Source: Chromatiaceae bacterium (GTDB taxonomy: Bacteria > Pseudomonadota > Gammaproteobacteria > Chromatiales > Chromatiaceae). From it: a DNA stretch of 64,000 nucleotides. The notes beneath the pieces are model-generated. The model was not told the origin of the DNA. It did not search any database and saw nothing but the letters and a program-made list of their open reading frames with translations. The stretch spans positions 157,263 through 221,262 of the forward strand of contig JACKML010000005.1 of NCBI GenBank assembly GCA_024235415.1. Reading direction: 5' to 3'. Shown here piece after piece: positions 18,509 through 27,544 of this stretch; positions within the stretch are counted from its first letter, which is position 1; each line of letters starts with the position of its first letter. The position numbers and the translations under genes are program-made.

Positions 18509-18739
18509 TCAGTTGACGACGTAGATCGCGACGGCGATCAGCGCCGAGGCGCGCAGCCCGATCCACAGCAGGTCGAGTTCCGTCGCCCTGCCGCGGTACA
18601 GCGACGACAGCGTGCGCGTGACCAGCCAGGCGGCGAACACGAACACCAGCACCAGCACGATGCTGGCGATCAGCGTGTTCACGGCGCCCGGTGCGTGCCC
18701 GGTGGCGGCGCTGAAAGCGGCCTGCTGCGACGCGTTCAT
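18509..18739 (-). CDS. conjugative element protein, TIGR03758/DUF3262 family
   Basis: A 76-residue protein with two membrane spans (about 20-42 and 56-75), matching TIGR03758. It lies 3 bp after the RAQPRD-family gene and 68 bp before the pilin-like gene. Function is not established for the family; conserved position and size make the call secure. Confidence 0.8.
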   Translation of the reverse strand: MNASQQAAFSAATGHAPGAVNTLIASIVLVLVFVFAAWLVTRTLSSLYRGRATELDLLWIGLRASALIAVAIYVVN

Positions 18740-18742
18740 GGG

Positions 18743-19042
18743 TTACCGCCGGTAGTCACCACGTAGCGGGTCGTAGCGCCGCGGCTCGGCCTGGTCGGCC
18801 GCCGCATGCTCGAGCACGCCTTCGCGCACCCGTCGGATATCGCGGCGCAGCCAGTCGTAACGGAAACGCACCCGCTCGGCCGGCTCGGCACCGGCCTCTG
18901 CGGCATCGACCAGCGGGGCCAGGGCCTCGAGTTCATGCGCCAGGCGTGCGAGCGCCTCGCGCTCGGCATCGGCGGCGGTCGCTGGCCCGCTGGTGGCCAG
19001 TACCGCCAACACGGCGACGGGGATTGCAATGGGGTAACGCAC
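18743..19042 (-). CDS. RAQPRD-family integrative conjugative element protein
   Basis: A 99-residue exported protein (signal peptide about 1-23) made of helices with many Arg and Glu residues. It matches the RAQPRD family, although the family's literal motif is diverged here. It starts with GTG at 19,042, backed by an AGGAGA ribosome-binding site 5 bp upstream. It belongs to the secretion operon; its role is unknown. Confidence 0.75.
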   Translation of the reverse strand: MRYPIAIPVAVLAVLATSGPATAADAEREALARLAHELEALAPLVDAAEAGAEPAERVRFRYDWLRRDIRRVREGVLEHAAADQAEPRRYDPLRGDYRR

Positions 19043-19051
19043 GACGGTCTC

Positions 19052-19801
19052 CTACAGATACTTCTTGAACGAGGCCGCGGTTATCGCGACCAGCAGGCCA
19101 ATCAACGCGGCAAACGGCAGGATGGAAAACGCCGGGTGCACGCTGAACGGCAACGACAGGTAGAGCACCCAGGCGGTGATGAACAGCGGCCAGATCCAGC
19201 GCTTGGCGTGGTGATACAGATAGCTCGACTCGCGCCCGCCACCCCAGCGGCGCAGATCGCGCAGGACCAGTCCGTCCAGCACGCCGACCAATATCGCCAG
19301 TGCGAATGCCGGCATCGCCAGCGTCAGCACGGCCAGGCGCACCGCGAAGACCTGGGTGATGGTCGCTGCGGCAACGATGAAGTCGGCGATCCGGTTGTAG
19401 CCTTCATGCAGGCCCACCTGCCATGCCGATGCGTGGGTCGTTGGCGTGGCCGCGAGCCAGGCGATCGCAGACTCCAGTCCGGTGCGTTGCCACAGCCAGT
19501 GGTAGGCGGTGTCGGCAAACGCCTGCGCATAGGCCGCGGTATCGGACACCAGCAGGGTCGCGCGCAGATCACCCGACAGGTAACCCAACTCGTCCGACAG
19601 CATCGCCTCGCTGTGGGCCGCACCTTGTTCGGGCCACCAGAGCAGCATGCCGATCCACTCGATCACGATCGAAAACAGCAGTGCCACGAGTAGCCAAAAG
19701 ACCAGCCGGAAGGTCGCGCGCAGCACGCTGGGTGTGCCGTCGGTTGCCTGCTGGCCGGCGTGTGAGCGGCGGTTCTGGACCTGGGCGGCACTGGCGCTCA
19801 T
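19052..19801 (-). CDS. integrating conjugative element membrane protein, TIGR03747/DUF4400
   Basis: This 249-residue protein has four membrane spans (about 31-50, 140-175, 204-220 and 225-243), fitting DUF4400/TIGR03747, which follows traD in PFGI-1-class elements. Its ATG overlaps the traD stop (ATGA). Its role is not established; the constant linkage to the coupling protein suggests help in membrane assembly. Confidence 0.82.
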   Translation of the reverse strand: MSASAAQVQNRRSHAGQQATDGTPSVLRATFRLVFWLLVALLFSIVIEWIGMLLWWPEQGAAHSEAMLSDELGYLSGDLRATLLVSDTAAYAQAFADTAYHWLWQRTGLESAIAWLAATPTTHASAWQVGLHEGYNRIADFIVAAATITQVFAVRLAVLTLAMPAFALAILVGVLDGLVLRDLRRWGGGRESSYLYHHAKRWIWPLFITAWVLYLSLPFSVHPAFSILPFAALIGLLVAITAASFKKYL

Positions 19802-21891
19802 GCCGCACCCACCCGCAGCAGGGAGGTGGTCTGACTGTCGTCGAACCAGTGGTCGGCGGTGCGATAGCTCGCCGCCATCTGCTCGGCCAAGGCATCAAGG
19901 TCGGCCGGCATGTGCGGGTCGTGCGACGCGTCGGGCAGCGGCATGCGCAGCTTCCACAGCCGCGCACCCTCGACCAGCGCGAACGCCTGGCCCTTGGGCA
20001 GGCCCATCACGTCGTTCTCCGAGATGATCGGCACCTCGGTGACGGTCAGGCGGTCCTCGTTGCGCGAGGTGAAGTCCACACCCGAGCCCGGTGACGACGA
20101 GTCGTTCACGCCGGATACCTGCGTCAGGGCATGGACCTCGACCCTTGGCAACTGGTCGGTGAGCATCTGCGCGGTCGCGAGCTCCTTCACACGCAGCATG
20201 ATCAGGGTGTTGAAGTTGCCGGCGACCTGTCCGGCCTTGGCCCGCGAGCCGACACGCGCCTCGACGTCGCTCCAGGTCTGGGTGTAGGCGGTGACCTGAA
20301 AGCCGGCGCCGCCCGCCTTGTTGATCATCGGGATGAACTCGTCGCCGATCAGCTCGTTGAACTCATCGGCATGCAGGCAGATGCGCAGCTTCTGCGGTGT
20401 CTCGTCCAGTTTCGGCAGGCCGCCGGCCTCGCCGTGCTTGTAGAGATCACCGGCGACCGAGACGAGGTCGGCGAACATCGAGTTGCCGACCGCGCCGGAC
20501 ACGGTGGTATCCGACAGCGCGTCCAGACCGACATACACGACCGAACGGCTGCGGATCACCGAGCGCCAGTCGAAGATGGGGCGCGGATCCTCGGCATCGG
20601 TGTAGTCGGGTGAGATCAGCTCGGCGATCTTGCCAGTCGTCAGCTTCTCCATCAGTGGCCCGACCGAGGACACGATCTTGTCGAAGTAGGTGCGGTCGTA
20701 CTTGAACGCGCCCATCAGGCCCTCAAGCACCGGGTCGTACAGCTCGCCCGCGGAGACCCGGTCGCTGAGGAAACGGAACACCGCGATCGCGTGCATGCCG
20801 CGGCCCTTGAGGTTGTGCGGCAGGTTGCGCTCGTTGAGGTTGGACTCGATGCCACCGATCCGCGCGGCCCAGTCGACGATGTCCTCGCGGACCAGCACGT
20901 GCCGTGCGTACTCGATGAACAACGGCTCGATGTCGTTGATGTGCCGGCGTACCTGGGCGTAGTCGGGGCGCCGGCCCAGGTCGACCAGGGCGCGGGCGAT
21001 GATGTTGACGAAGCGCCAGGCGAATTCCTTGAACGCCGCCGAGTTGCCCTCGGAGGGCAGCTGGTTGGCGATGCGCGTGGCGACCTCGGTCACCCGGCTG
21101 AAGTTGCCGATGGCGTTGTAACGTGCCGACAGGTCCGGGTAGCCGAGGTGGAACACGAACAGGTCACGGCCGGCGCGCCGCGACTCGGCATACACCCGGC
21201 GCATCAGGTCGGCATCCCCTTTGGGATCGAACACGATCACCGTGTCACCACGACGGATGTCCTGGGTGATCAGGATCTCTGCCAGGCGCGTCTTGCCGAC
21301 CCGCGTGGTGCCGAGTACCAACGTGTGGCCGTTGCGCTCATCGAGCGGCATCCAGACATCCTGTTCGTCCGGCTCGACCGCATGCAGCTGCGGTTTGCCA
21401 CCGACCGGCGGGGCCGGGCGCAGCGGATTGAACAGGGTATCTGCCGACGTCAGGCGGTACAGCCAGCGCAGTACCGACGATCGCTCCCACGCAGGCTCGT
21501 GCCGGCGTACCCAGCGCGAAAGTGCCGAGTCTTCGAGGTAGGTCCGCACCTCGGGCCGCAGCGTATCGCGCAGGCGCTGCGTGTGCTTCTGACCCCAGGC
21601 GAAACCGCGCCCGAGAAACAGCCGGCTCGGCGACCAGGGGATCTGGTCGGCGCGCATCCGGTAACGGGGCAGGGACCGCATGTGGCGCTGGTAGCGCAAT
21701 ACGCGCCAGGCCTGGCGCCCGCGATGCCAGGCCAGCCAGCCGAACAGGAACGCGGCACCGTAAGCCACCCCCGGTGTCATGAACAGTGCCCAGGGGGCCA
21801 GCAGGCAGATCGCCGCACCGACTGCAGCGGTACTGGCCGACCAGGCCTCGACCGGGGGACGCAACAGGGCCTCGATCGGGTGGACGCTCAT
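19798..21891 (-). CDS. traD: type IV coupling protein TraD
   Basis: A 697-residue VirD4/TraD-family ATPase that hands the relaxase-DNA complex to the secretion channel. Two N-terminal membrane spans (about 21-55) precede Walker A GTTRVGKT at residues 194-201. A Walker B-like LHADEFNEL segment and a TAYTQTWSD segment follow in the C-terminal half. The ATG at 21,891 is set by a 4-bp overlap with the stop of the TIGR03765 gene. The open frame continues about 650 bp further upstream but is then Arg/Pro-rich antisense sequence. Confidence 0.92.
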   Translation of the reverse strand: MSVHPIEALLRPPVEAWSASTAAVGAAICLLAPWALFMTPGVAYGAAFLFGWLAWHRGRQAWRVLRYQRHMRSLPRYRMRADQIPWSPSRLFLGRGFAWGQKHTQRLRDTLRPEVRTYLEDSALSRWVRRHEPAWERSSVLRWLYRLTSADTLFNPLRPAPPVGGKPQLHAVEPDEQDVWMPLDERNGHTLVLGTTRVGKTRLAEILITQDIRRGDTVIVFDPKGDADLMRRVYAESRRAGRDLFVFHLGYPDLSARYNAIGNFSRVTEVATRIANQLPSEGNSAAFKEFAWRFVNIIARALVDLGRRPDYAQVRRHINDIEPLFIEYARHVLVREDIVDWAARIGGIESNLNERNLPHNLKGRGMHAIAVFRFLSDRVSAGELYDPVLEGLMGAFKYDRTYFDKIVSSVGPLMEKLTTGKIAELISPDYTDAEDPRPIFDWRSVIRSRSVVYVGLDALSDTTVSGAVGNSMFADLVSVAGDLYKHGEAGGLPKLDETPQKLRICLHADEFNELIGDEFIPMINKAGGAGFQVTAYTQTWSDVEARVGSRAKAGQVAGNFNTLIMLRVKELATAQMLTDQLPRVEVHALTQVSGVNDSSSPGSGVDFTSRNEDRLTVTEVPIISENDVMGLPKGQAFALVEGARLWKLRMPLPDASHDPHMPADLDALAEQMAASYRTADHWFDDSQTTSLLRVGAA

Positions 21892-22409
21892 TGCTCGATC
21901 CACTCCGGCCCGATCAGCACCGGGTAGTGGCGCAGCCCGAACTGCTCGGCCAGCATCTCGCCGCTGCCGGCGGCCAGCGGCAGGTCGCCCGCCGCGCGCC
22001 GCACCTGCAGGATGTCGTCCAAGCCCTCGGCCGCGACCACCAGGCCGACGGCGCCGAGGGCGGACAAGCGGATGCGATGCTGGGCGATCCAGCCCAACGA
22101 TCGCGCATCGGCGCCGACCAGGAAGATCGGCCGGGGCAGGTGGGCGCCGGACTTGCCGACGGCGATGCGCGGTTGCACACCCGGGCTCAGGCTCGGGGAG
22201 CGCACCTGGAGGTGCTGCTGAATAATCTGGTCCGTCGGCGGAAGGTTCGGCGGTGGCTCGTCGGCCTCGCCCTCCTGGGTGAAGCCGGAGGCCTCCAGCA
22301 GCGGCGCCAGTGGCAGCGTGTCGCCACGGTCGTAAAGGACCGTCAACGGCGTGGCCGCGAATGCTGGCATCACCGCGCACAATAGGAAGGTTGCGGTCAG
22401 CCTGCGCAT
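21888..22409 (-). CDS. integrating conjugative element protein, TIGR03765 family
   Basis: A 173-residue exported protein (signal peptide about 1-18) of the TIGR03765 family found directly before traD. The family-specific part is the C-terminal half ending with HYPVLIGPEWIEQ. It overlaps both neighbours: TGATG with the transglycosylase and ATGA with traD. Function unknown; a periplasmic accessory role is likely from the signal peptide. Confidence 0.8.
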   Translation of the reverse strand: MRRLTATFLLCAVMPAFAATPLTVLYDRGDTLPLAPLLEASGFTQEGEADEPPPNLPPTDQIIQQHLQVRSPSLSPGVQPRIAVGKSGAHLPRPIFLVGADARSLGWIAQHRIRLSALGAVGLVVAAEGLDDILQVRRAAGDLPLAAGSGEMLAEQFGLRHYPVLIGPEWIEQ

Positions 22410-22921
22410 CAGTCGAGCCTCGTGTACCAGCGCAGTACCCGGGCCCGGTAGGCCTCGGCACGCGCGGGCGTGCCCGAGTGATAGCGCCCGACCGCCGTCC
22501 ACCAGTCGCCGGTCGCCCGGTACGCGTCGTGCAGGACAATCGCGCCGGCGCGCAGGTTCAGCCAGGGATCGAAGGCCTGCCGGATATCACCGAGCTTGTG
22601 CTGGTGATAGCGCCAGTTCACCTGCATCAACCCGATGTCCGGCCTTTCGCCCGCGGCAAGAATCCGCTCGAGGTGTGCGTCGGCCTCTTGCCTGCTGCCA
22701 AAGTAGAAAGGCTGGCCGTTCACGTTCATCGCCCAGGGGTAGGGGAGTGTCTGACCGTCCTTGCGCTGGCGCCCGCTCTCGGTCATTGCAATCGCAAACA
22801 GGATGCCGGCCGGCACGTCGTACTCCAGTGCCACCTGGTGATAGGCCGCCGGCACACGCAGCGCGTAGGCCGGAAGTGGTAAACAGGTCAGCAGGGCGAG
22901 CACGAGGATGGGCCGCTTCAT
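22409..22921 (-). CDS. lytic transglycosylase-like protein (VirB1-like)
   Basis: A 170-residue exported SLT-family protein. After a signal peptide (1-20), the catalytic Glu48 lies in the MTESG motif, and GLMQVNWRYHQ near residues 107-117 is the second lysozyme-fold motif. It should cut peptidoglycan locally so the conjugation channel can cross the wall. It overlaps the TIGR03759 gene by 4 bp and the TIGR03765 gene by 3 bp (TGATG). Confidence 0.88.
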   Translation of the reverse strand: MKRPILVLALLTCLPLPAYALRVPAAYHQVALEYDVPAGILFAIAMTESGRQRKDGQTLPYPWAMNVNGQPFYFGSRQEADAHLERILAAGERPDIGLMQVNWRYHQHKLGDIRQAFDPWLNLRAGAIVLHDAYRATGDWWTAVGRYHSGTPARAEAYRARVLRWYTRLD

Positions 22922-23694
22922 CGCAACGCCCCTGCGACAGTATCCAGCGGGCGCAGCTGCGTTCCGTCACGCACGAACACCTGCGGCAGTCCGCGGTCAT
23001 CACCGTCGTACTGCTGGAACAGCGCCTTGCCTTGGTTGAGCGTGACGCGACGATCGGACACGGCGCCGGGGAGTACGCCCACGTCCCGTGCAAAGGTGCG
23101 AATCGCGTCGGGATCCTGGGTATCGACCGCGTAGATATCGAGACCGCTGAGCGGACCGCCATCGGCGACGAGGTCGACGAGTTCCCGGGCGCTCTTGGCG
23201 CAGCGCGGGCAGTCCTGCGTGGCGACGAACAGGGCGAGTCGCTTGCCCCAGAGTTGGTCCCTGTTCGAGGAAAGCGGCGCCGATGCGCCAGGCAGGCGAG
23301 CTGCCTCGAACATCGGCTTGCCAAGACGCCGCCACGCCGCCTGGGTTGCGCGCTCGAAGGCGAGCACGCGCTCGGTGTCCTCGTACAGCAATCTAACGAA
23401 GCGGTCGGCGTAGTGCTGGCGCTCTGCCGGCGTCTCGGCGTGGATGCCAAGTACCTCGATGGGCGAGATGTTCGTCACAGAGAAGGCCCCGCGCGGACCA
23501 CGCATCAGTATCTCGTAGCGCTCGACCTCCTGTGCCGTGAGCCCCCAGGCCTTGGTCAGTTGGTCGCGGGTGTGCGCGAACTCGACCTGCTCGAGCGGGC
23601 GCTGCTCGGTCAAGCGGATTTCGGCTTCTGCGGCAGCTAATTGCGTGGTTGCCGCAGAGAGACCGAGGGCGATGAGGATAGGTCGCCGAATCAT
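22918..23694 (-). CDS. integrating conjugative element protein, TIGR03759 family, with thioredoxin-like C-terminal half
   Basis: A 258-residue exported protein with a signal peptide (about 1-22). The segment around WGLTAQEVERYEILMRGPRG (residues 46-65) is the TIGR03759 signature. The C-terminal half has a thioredoxin-like pattern with a CPRC motif near residue 165 and a QVFVRDG strand near 240. The redox motif could assist disulfide formation in the Cys-rich TraU-like protein of the same operon; that link is inference. Its ATG overlaps the stop of the lipoprotein gene (ATGA). Confidence 0.82.
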   Translation of the reverse strand: MIRRPILIALGLSAATTQLAAAEAEIRLTEQRPLEQVEFAHTRDQLTKAWGLTAQEVERYEILMRGPRGAFSVTNISPIEVLGIHAETPAERQHYADRFVRLLYEDTERVLAFERATQAAWRRLGKPMFEAARLPGASAPLSSNRDQLWGKRLALFVATQDCPRCAKSARELVDLVADGGPLSGLDIYAVDTQDPDAIRTFARDVGVLPGAVSDRRVTLNQGKALFQQYDGDDRGLPQVFVRDGTQLRPLDTVAGALR

Positions 23695-24080
23695 CGGGGC
23701 GCTTCTGAACCTGGTGGAGCACTGAGGGTACCGTCCGGCATCAGGTAGCGGCGTTCTTCCCAGGGTGTTCGCAGGTCGCGAACGCGACAGTCGGTGGGCC
23801 GGGCGAGGCAAGGAAGCGTGTCGGCGTGGTAGTCGCTGCCAGCGATGGCTAAATCTGTCTCCGGTGCGTCTGTTGCGAACCGGCCGGTCTTGTCGGCCGT
23901 CGCCTGGGCATCGCCGGCGCTGGTTAATGCCGTCGCCTTTGTTTGCCGTTCCAAGGGCGTGCTGCAGCCGGCGAGTAGAGCTGATGCCAGCGTCACGGCG
24001 AACAATGCGCGAAGACCGACAGCAAGGCCGCTCCGTCTCTGGTTCCTCGTCACTTGGCCATTCATCGTGTGGCTGGCCAT
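23691..24080 (-). CDS. element lipoprotein, function unknown
   Basis: A 129-residue lipoprotein. A long basic N-terminal stretch leads to a hydrophobic segment ending in the lipobox LLAGC (Cys42). The mature part carries CLARPTDC (two Cys eight apart). The ATG at 24,080 follows the TGA of the PilL-like gene by one base, with an AGGA ribosome-binding site. Family not recognised with certainty; position in the secretion operon is clear. Confidence 0.7.
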   Translation of the reverse strand: MASHTMNGQVTRNQRRSGLAVGLRALFAVTLASALLAGCSTPLERQTKATALTSAGDAQATADKTGRFATDAPETDLAIAGSDYHADTLPCLARPTDCRVRDLRTPWEERRYLMPDGTLSAPPGSEAPR

Positions 24081-24081
24081 C

Positions 24082-25023
24082 TCAGTGTCCTGCCTTCGGG
24101 TTGTCGTAAGGCGTGGGTACGCCTTCTTCGACCCGGGCGAGGCTCGCGTAGGGGGCGCGCAGTTCACACGACACGAGCCGGTTCACCGGGTCGACCACGA
24201 TCACGTAGGCCTCGCCGCAAAGTACGGCGAGGGCATCGAAAAGGGCAATCGGGCCCAGCGAGCGTTGCGACTCGGGCAACGGCAGGCTCATCAGGTATGG
24301 AATTGTCGGGTCGCTGGCCTGTGTCGACGCCAGAGCCCAGCCACTGCGGGCGAGCACGTGGTTGAGTGCGGCACCGACCGTGCGGATCTGGCCGGGGAAG
24401 ATCAGCGAGATGATCGTCTGCAGCGGGTTCGCCTGGCCGGGCGTTGGTACCGCGGCGAGTTGGGAGTAGCGGCCGACGCGCAGGCGGTCTTTCTCGGACA
24501 GCGCAGGGTGTTCATCCGCCGGGTGCGGCAGCTCCGGTCCCACGACCTGTAATTGGCGGGCCGCGGGGCGGATCTCGACCCGCCGGTTGAGTCGCCGGGT
24601 CGCCTCTTTACGGTTGTCGCCCACGTAGTCGCTGCGCCCGGTCCATGCCGTCTCGATACGTGCGGCAGCGATTCCCTGGGTAACCAACGCCTTGCGCACC
24701 GCCTCCGACCGGCGCCGGGCGAGTTCATCGTTGTAAGCCTGGAAACCGATGCTGTCGGTAAAGCCGCGCACCACCAGGGGAACGTTGTCGGTGCTGAGCA
24801 AGTCGACTGCCTGGTCGAGTCGCTGCCGTTCGGAGGGCGACACGCTGTCGTCACCGAAACCAAAGTAGACGGTATGGATAGGTGAAGAATCGGCGTTGGT
24901 CTGATCATTCATGGAACTGTCTGCACCTGCCGGTAGGGCGCCGAGGGTGGAGAGCACGAGTCCGACCGCCGTCCAGCCGGCACAGAGTGAGCCGGAGTTG
25001 GGGCATGGGAAAATCAAGGCCAT
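24082..25023 (-). CDS. OmpA-like domain fused to PilL-type conjugation protein (TIGR03748)
   Basis: A 313-residue exported protein and the first gene of the secretion operon. After a signal peptide (about 1-34) comes an OmpA C-terminal peptidoglycan-binding domain (about 45-150) with GFTDSIGFQAYNDELARRR, where the Asp/Arg pair should contact diaminopimelate. From about 190 the sequence turns into the PilL N-terminal family of PFGI-1-class elements (GQIRTVGAALNHVLARSGW). The ATG at 25,023 has an AAAGGA ribosome-binding site. The OmpA-PilL fusion is unusual; PilL is commonly a separate lipoprotein. Confidence 0.78.
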   Translation of the reverse strand: MALIFPCPNSGSLCAGWTAVGLVLSTLGALPAGADSSMNDQTNADSSPIHTVYFGFGDDSVSPSERQRLDQAVDLLSTDNVPLVVRGFTDSIGFQAYNDELARRRSEAVRKALVTQGIAAARIETAWTGRSDYVGDNRKEATRRLNRRVEIRPAARQLQVVGPELPHPADEHPALSEKDRLRVGRYSQLAAVPTPGQANPLQTIISLIFPGQIRTVGAALNHVLARSGWALASTQASDPTIPYLMSLPLPESQRSLGPIALFDALAVLCGEAYVIVVDPVNRLVSCELRAPYASLARVEEGVPTPYDNPKAGH

Positions 25024-25304
25024 GAAGCATCCTTTCGTTTCCGGCACGGGGCCGTGTCTGCGTCTGGATGCAGTGTGTTCGGTGAGGCAGGGGAGGAGAA
25101 CGATCAATTCCGCCCGATGTTGGGCGGGGTTGTGAGTTGATCTCGGGGCTTGCTTGTGGTGTGCCGCGTTACCGGCGGTTTGCGGTGGTTGGCCTTGACG
25201 GCATAATCCAAGTGCGATGCGCCGTTCGATGCCGTTGACTGCTGGTCGGCGGCCCCAGTGATTGGCGCCGAACTGATACCCACCAAAAATCGAGAACCCT
25301 GTCC

Positions 25305-26120
25305 ATGGTGAATCCCCGACTGGTTGCCAAAATCGAAGCCGAAGAGCCGACGTTGCGTCTTGCCGTTCTCATCGACGCGGACAACGCGCAGGCGGCCGTC
25401 ATTGAGGGGCTTCTCGGCGAGATCGCCCGGTTCGGAGAGGCGACCGTGAAGAGGATCTACGGCGATTTCACCTCACCGAACAGCGCGCAGTGGAAAAAGG
25501 TGCTGAACCGGTACGCCATCAAGCCGGTTCAACAGTTCGCCTACACAACGGGAAAGAACGCCACCGACAGCACGTTGATCATCGACGCGATGGATCTGTT
25601 GTACACCAGAAGATTCGATGGTTTCTGTCTCGTCTCCAGCGACAGTGATTTCACAGGTCTCGCCTTGCGCATACGCGAGGAAGGCCTGAACGTGCTTGGA
25701 TTCGGGGAGAAGAAGACCCCCGAGGCGTTTCGCAACGCCTGCCACAAGTTCGTGTTTACCGAGGTGCTGCGGCCGGTCAGCAATGTCGCCGAGTCGGAAT
25801 CCGCTACAGAGGCCTCGGGCAAAGATGCCAAGGCCGCGGGAGCCGCAACCCAGGCAAAGAACGGCTCGCGCGCCGCTCAGCAGGACTTTCCAACTGCCTT
25901 TGTGCTCGAAGCCCTGGACAAGGCCAGTGATGACACTTGTTGGGCGCATCTAGGGACCTTCGGTAGCTACCTGACGAAAATCCAGCCGGACTTCGATTCG
26001 CGGCTCTACGGATTCAAAAAGCTCAGTGATCTGGTTAAGGGCAAGCGTGACATCTTCCAGTTCGAGGAGAGGACATCGCCCGGCTCGGAGACCAAAGTAC
26101 TATACGTGCGGGCAAAGTAG
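25305..26120 (+). CDS. NYN-domain ribonuclease-like protein with C-terminal LOTUS/OST-HTH domain
   Basis: The 271-residue protein has a NYN/PIN-like nuclease domain (about 18-150) with the acidic residues of LIDADN (Asp24, Asp26) and VSSDSDF. An Ala/Lys-rich linker and a LOTUS (OST-HTH) domain (about 190-265) follow. Such LabA/DUF88 proteins are predicted to bind and cut RNA. It is transcribed divergently from the secretion operon, 281 bp away, and is the first cargo gene. Regulation of element transcripts or anti-phage function are both possible; neither is shown. Confidence 0.8.
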   Translation: MVNPRLVAKIEAEEPTLRLAVLIDADNAQAAVIEGLLGEIARFGEATVKRIYGDFTSPNSAQWKKVLNRYAIKPVQQFAYTTGKNATDSTLIIDAMDLLYTRRFDGFCLVSSDSDFTGLALRIREEGLNVLGFGEKKTPEAFRNACHKFVFTEVLRPVSNVAESESATEASGKDAKAAGAATQAKNGSRAAQQDFPTAFVLEALDKASDDTCWAHLGTFGSYLTKIQPDFDSRLYGFKKLSDLVKGKRDIFQFEERTSPGSETKVLYVRAK

Positions 26121-26548
26121 GGTCTCCGATGGAACGCGCCGATCATTGCTTCCCCAAGGCCGCGGTTCTCAGCTGAGTGCTGCCAGAGTAGGCGCTCCCC
26201 TCGGCAACGCGGCCGTCTGCTGTTCGGCCGAAGCGGCCGCTCAGGAGCCGAGCCGGAAATGACTGCAGCGGGTCGCTTACCGGTCAAGGCCGGGAAAGCT
26301 CGCGGAACGGCAGCTTTCTGATTTCGTAAGCATCAGGAACCAACACCGGGCGCAAAATCGTGCTGTTGGTCGGTGGGCGTGCGCGATAGGGAGACAAAGG
26401 GGTCGCTTCTGTCGTCGCGACGGTTGAAGGAGGCAACCCAGTTTGCAATCGACGAGCGTTTTTATCCGACCTGCCGCGTGTTCGGCAGGCCGCCTCAGAG
26501 TTCGCTTCTTGTGGAACGTGCGTTGTAATAGGTAACATACGTTTCATT
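26121..26548. other. intergenic region before the chromate resistance genes
   Basis: No supported gene. At the right end, TTGTGG (26,507-26,512) and TAACAT (26,532-26,537) could form a weak promoter for chrB, 11 bp before its ATG, and a short CGTCGCGACG palindrome occurs near 26,413. ChrB is known to sense chromate in some bacteria, so an operator here is plausible but unproven. Confidence 0.3.
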
Positions 26549-27505
26549 ATGCCTCCAGCGAACTGGCTCCTGTTTACGACCAGCCTGCCTGGCCGCTCGC
26601 AGAGCACGCCGCGCGTTCGTCTCTGGCGTGCGCTGAGGGAGCTCGGAGCAGTCAGCCTGCGCGATGGCGTGGTGGTGCTGCCGGCGACCGACCGCAATCG
26701 GGCCAGGTTGGAGGCCGTCGGCGGACAGATTGAACAGGCGGGCGGTGTCGTCTGGCTGCTGGAGCTGGCTGCCCAACGCCCTGGTGTCGAGGAGCAGTTG
26801 CGGGAGCCATTCGACCGCGCGGAAGCCTACGCCGAGCTCGAAAGGGGCGTGGCCAGCTTGCGTTCGGAACTGCCCCGGCTCGACGAGGCGTCGGCCAGGC
26901 AGAGGCTGCGCAAATTGCAACGCGATCTGCAATCCATAACAGAGATCGATTTCTTTCCGGGTGGCGCGCAAGCGCAGGCAACGGTGGCCGTGGAAGAAAT
27001 CACAGATCAGTTGAATCTGCGGTACTCGCCCCGGGAGCCGGCCGCCATGGCAGGCGAGATCGCACGGCTCGATCCTGCCGACTATCGCGGCAGGCTTTGG
27101 GCGACGCGGCGGCGCTTGTGGGTCGACCGGGTGGCGAGTGCCTGGTTGATTCGTCACTTCATCGACACCGACGTGCAGTTCCTCTGGCTGGAGCGCCCCG
27201 AGTCCTGCCCCGGCGAGGCACTGGGTTTCGATTTTGACGGTGCGGCGTTCACGCACGTCGGTGAGCGGGTGACGTTCGAGGTGTTATTGACGAGTTTCGG
27301 GCTCGAGAGCAATCCCGGTCTGGCCGGATTGGGGCGGCTGGTGCATTTCCTGGATGTGGGTGGTGCGGCAGTTCCCGAGGCGGCCGGCTTCGAGGCGGTG
27401 CTGGCCGGGCTGCGGGATAGCACGCCTGATGACGATGCCCTGCTCGCAGCGATGACGCCGGTGCTCGATGGGCTGTACCGGCGGTATTCGACTGCAACGA
27501 CGTGA
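26549..27505 (+). CDS. chrB: chromate resistance protein ChrB
   Basis: A 318-residue ChrB: an N-terminal part of about 165 residues beginning with NWLLFTTSLPG, and a C-terminal ChrB domain with RRRLWVDRVASAWLIRHFID near 187-206. ChrB acts as a chromate-responsive regulator or chromate-handling protein and is regularly encoded before chrA, as here. The ATG has no clear ribosome-binding site, so the transcript may have a very short leader. Confidence 0.9.
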   Translation: MPPANWLLFTTSLPGRSQSTPRVRLWRALRELGAVSLRDGVVVLPATDRNRARLEAVGGQIEQAGGVVWLLELAAQRPGVEEQLREPFDRAEAYAELERGVASLRSELPRLDEASARQRLRKLQRDLQSITEIDFFPGGAQAQATVAVEEITDQLNLRYSPREPAAMAGEIARLDPADYRGRLWATRRRLWVDRVASAWLIRHFIDTDVQFLWLERPESCPGEALGFDFDGAAFTHVGERVTFEVLLTSFGLESNPGLAGLGRLVHFLDVGGAAVPEAAGFEAVLAGLRDSTPDDDALLAAMTPVLDGLYRRYSTATT

Positions 27506-27544
27506 AAGGTTTTCTTCTCAACAAGCTGCTACGGGCTTTGAAAG

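Noticed and set aside
21892..22539. Upstream extension of traD
   Set aside because: The stretch is Arg/Pro/Gly-rich, lies fully inside two other secretion genes, and the ATGA overlap gives a better start.
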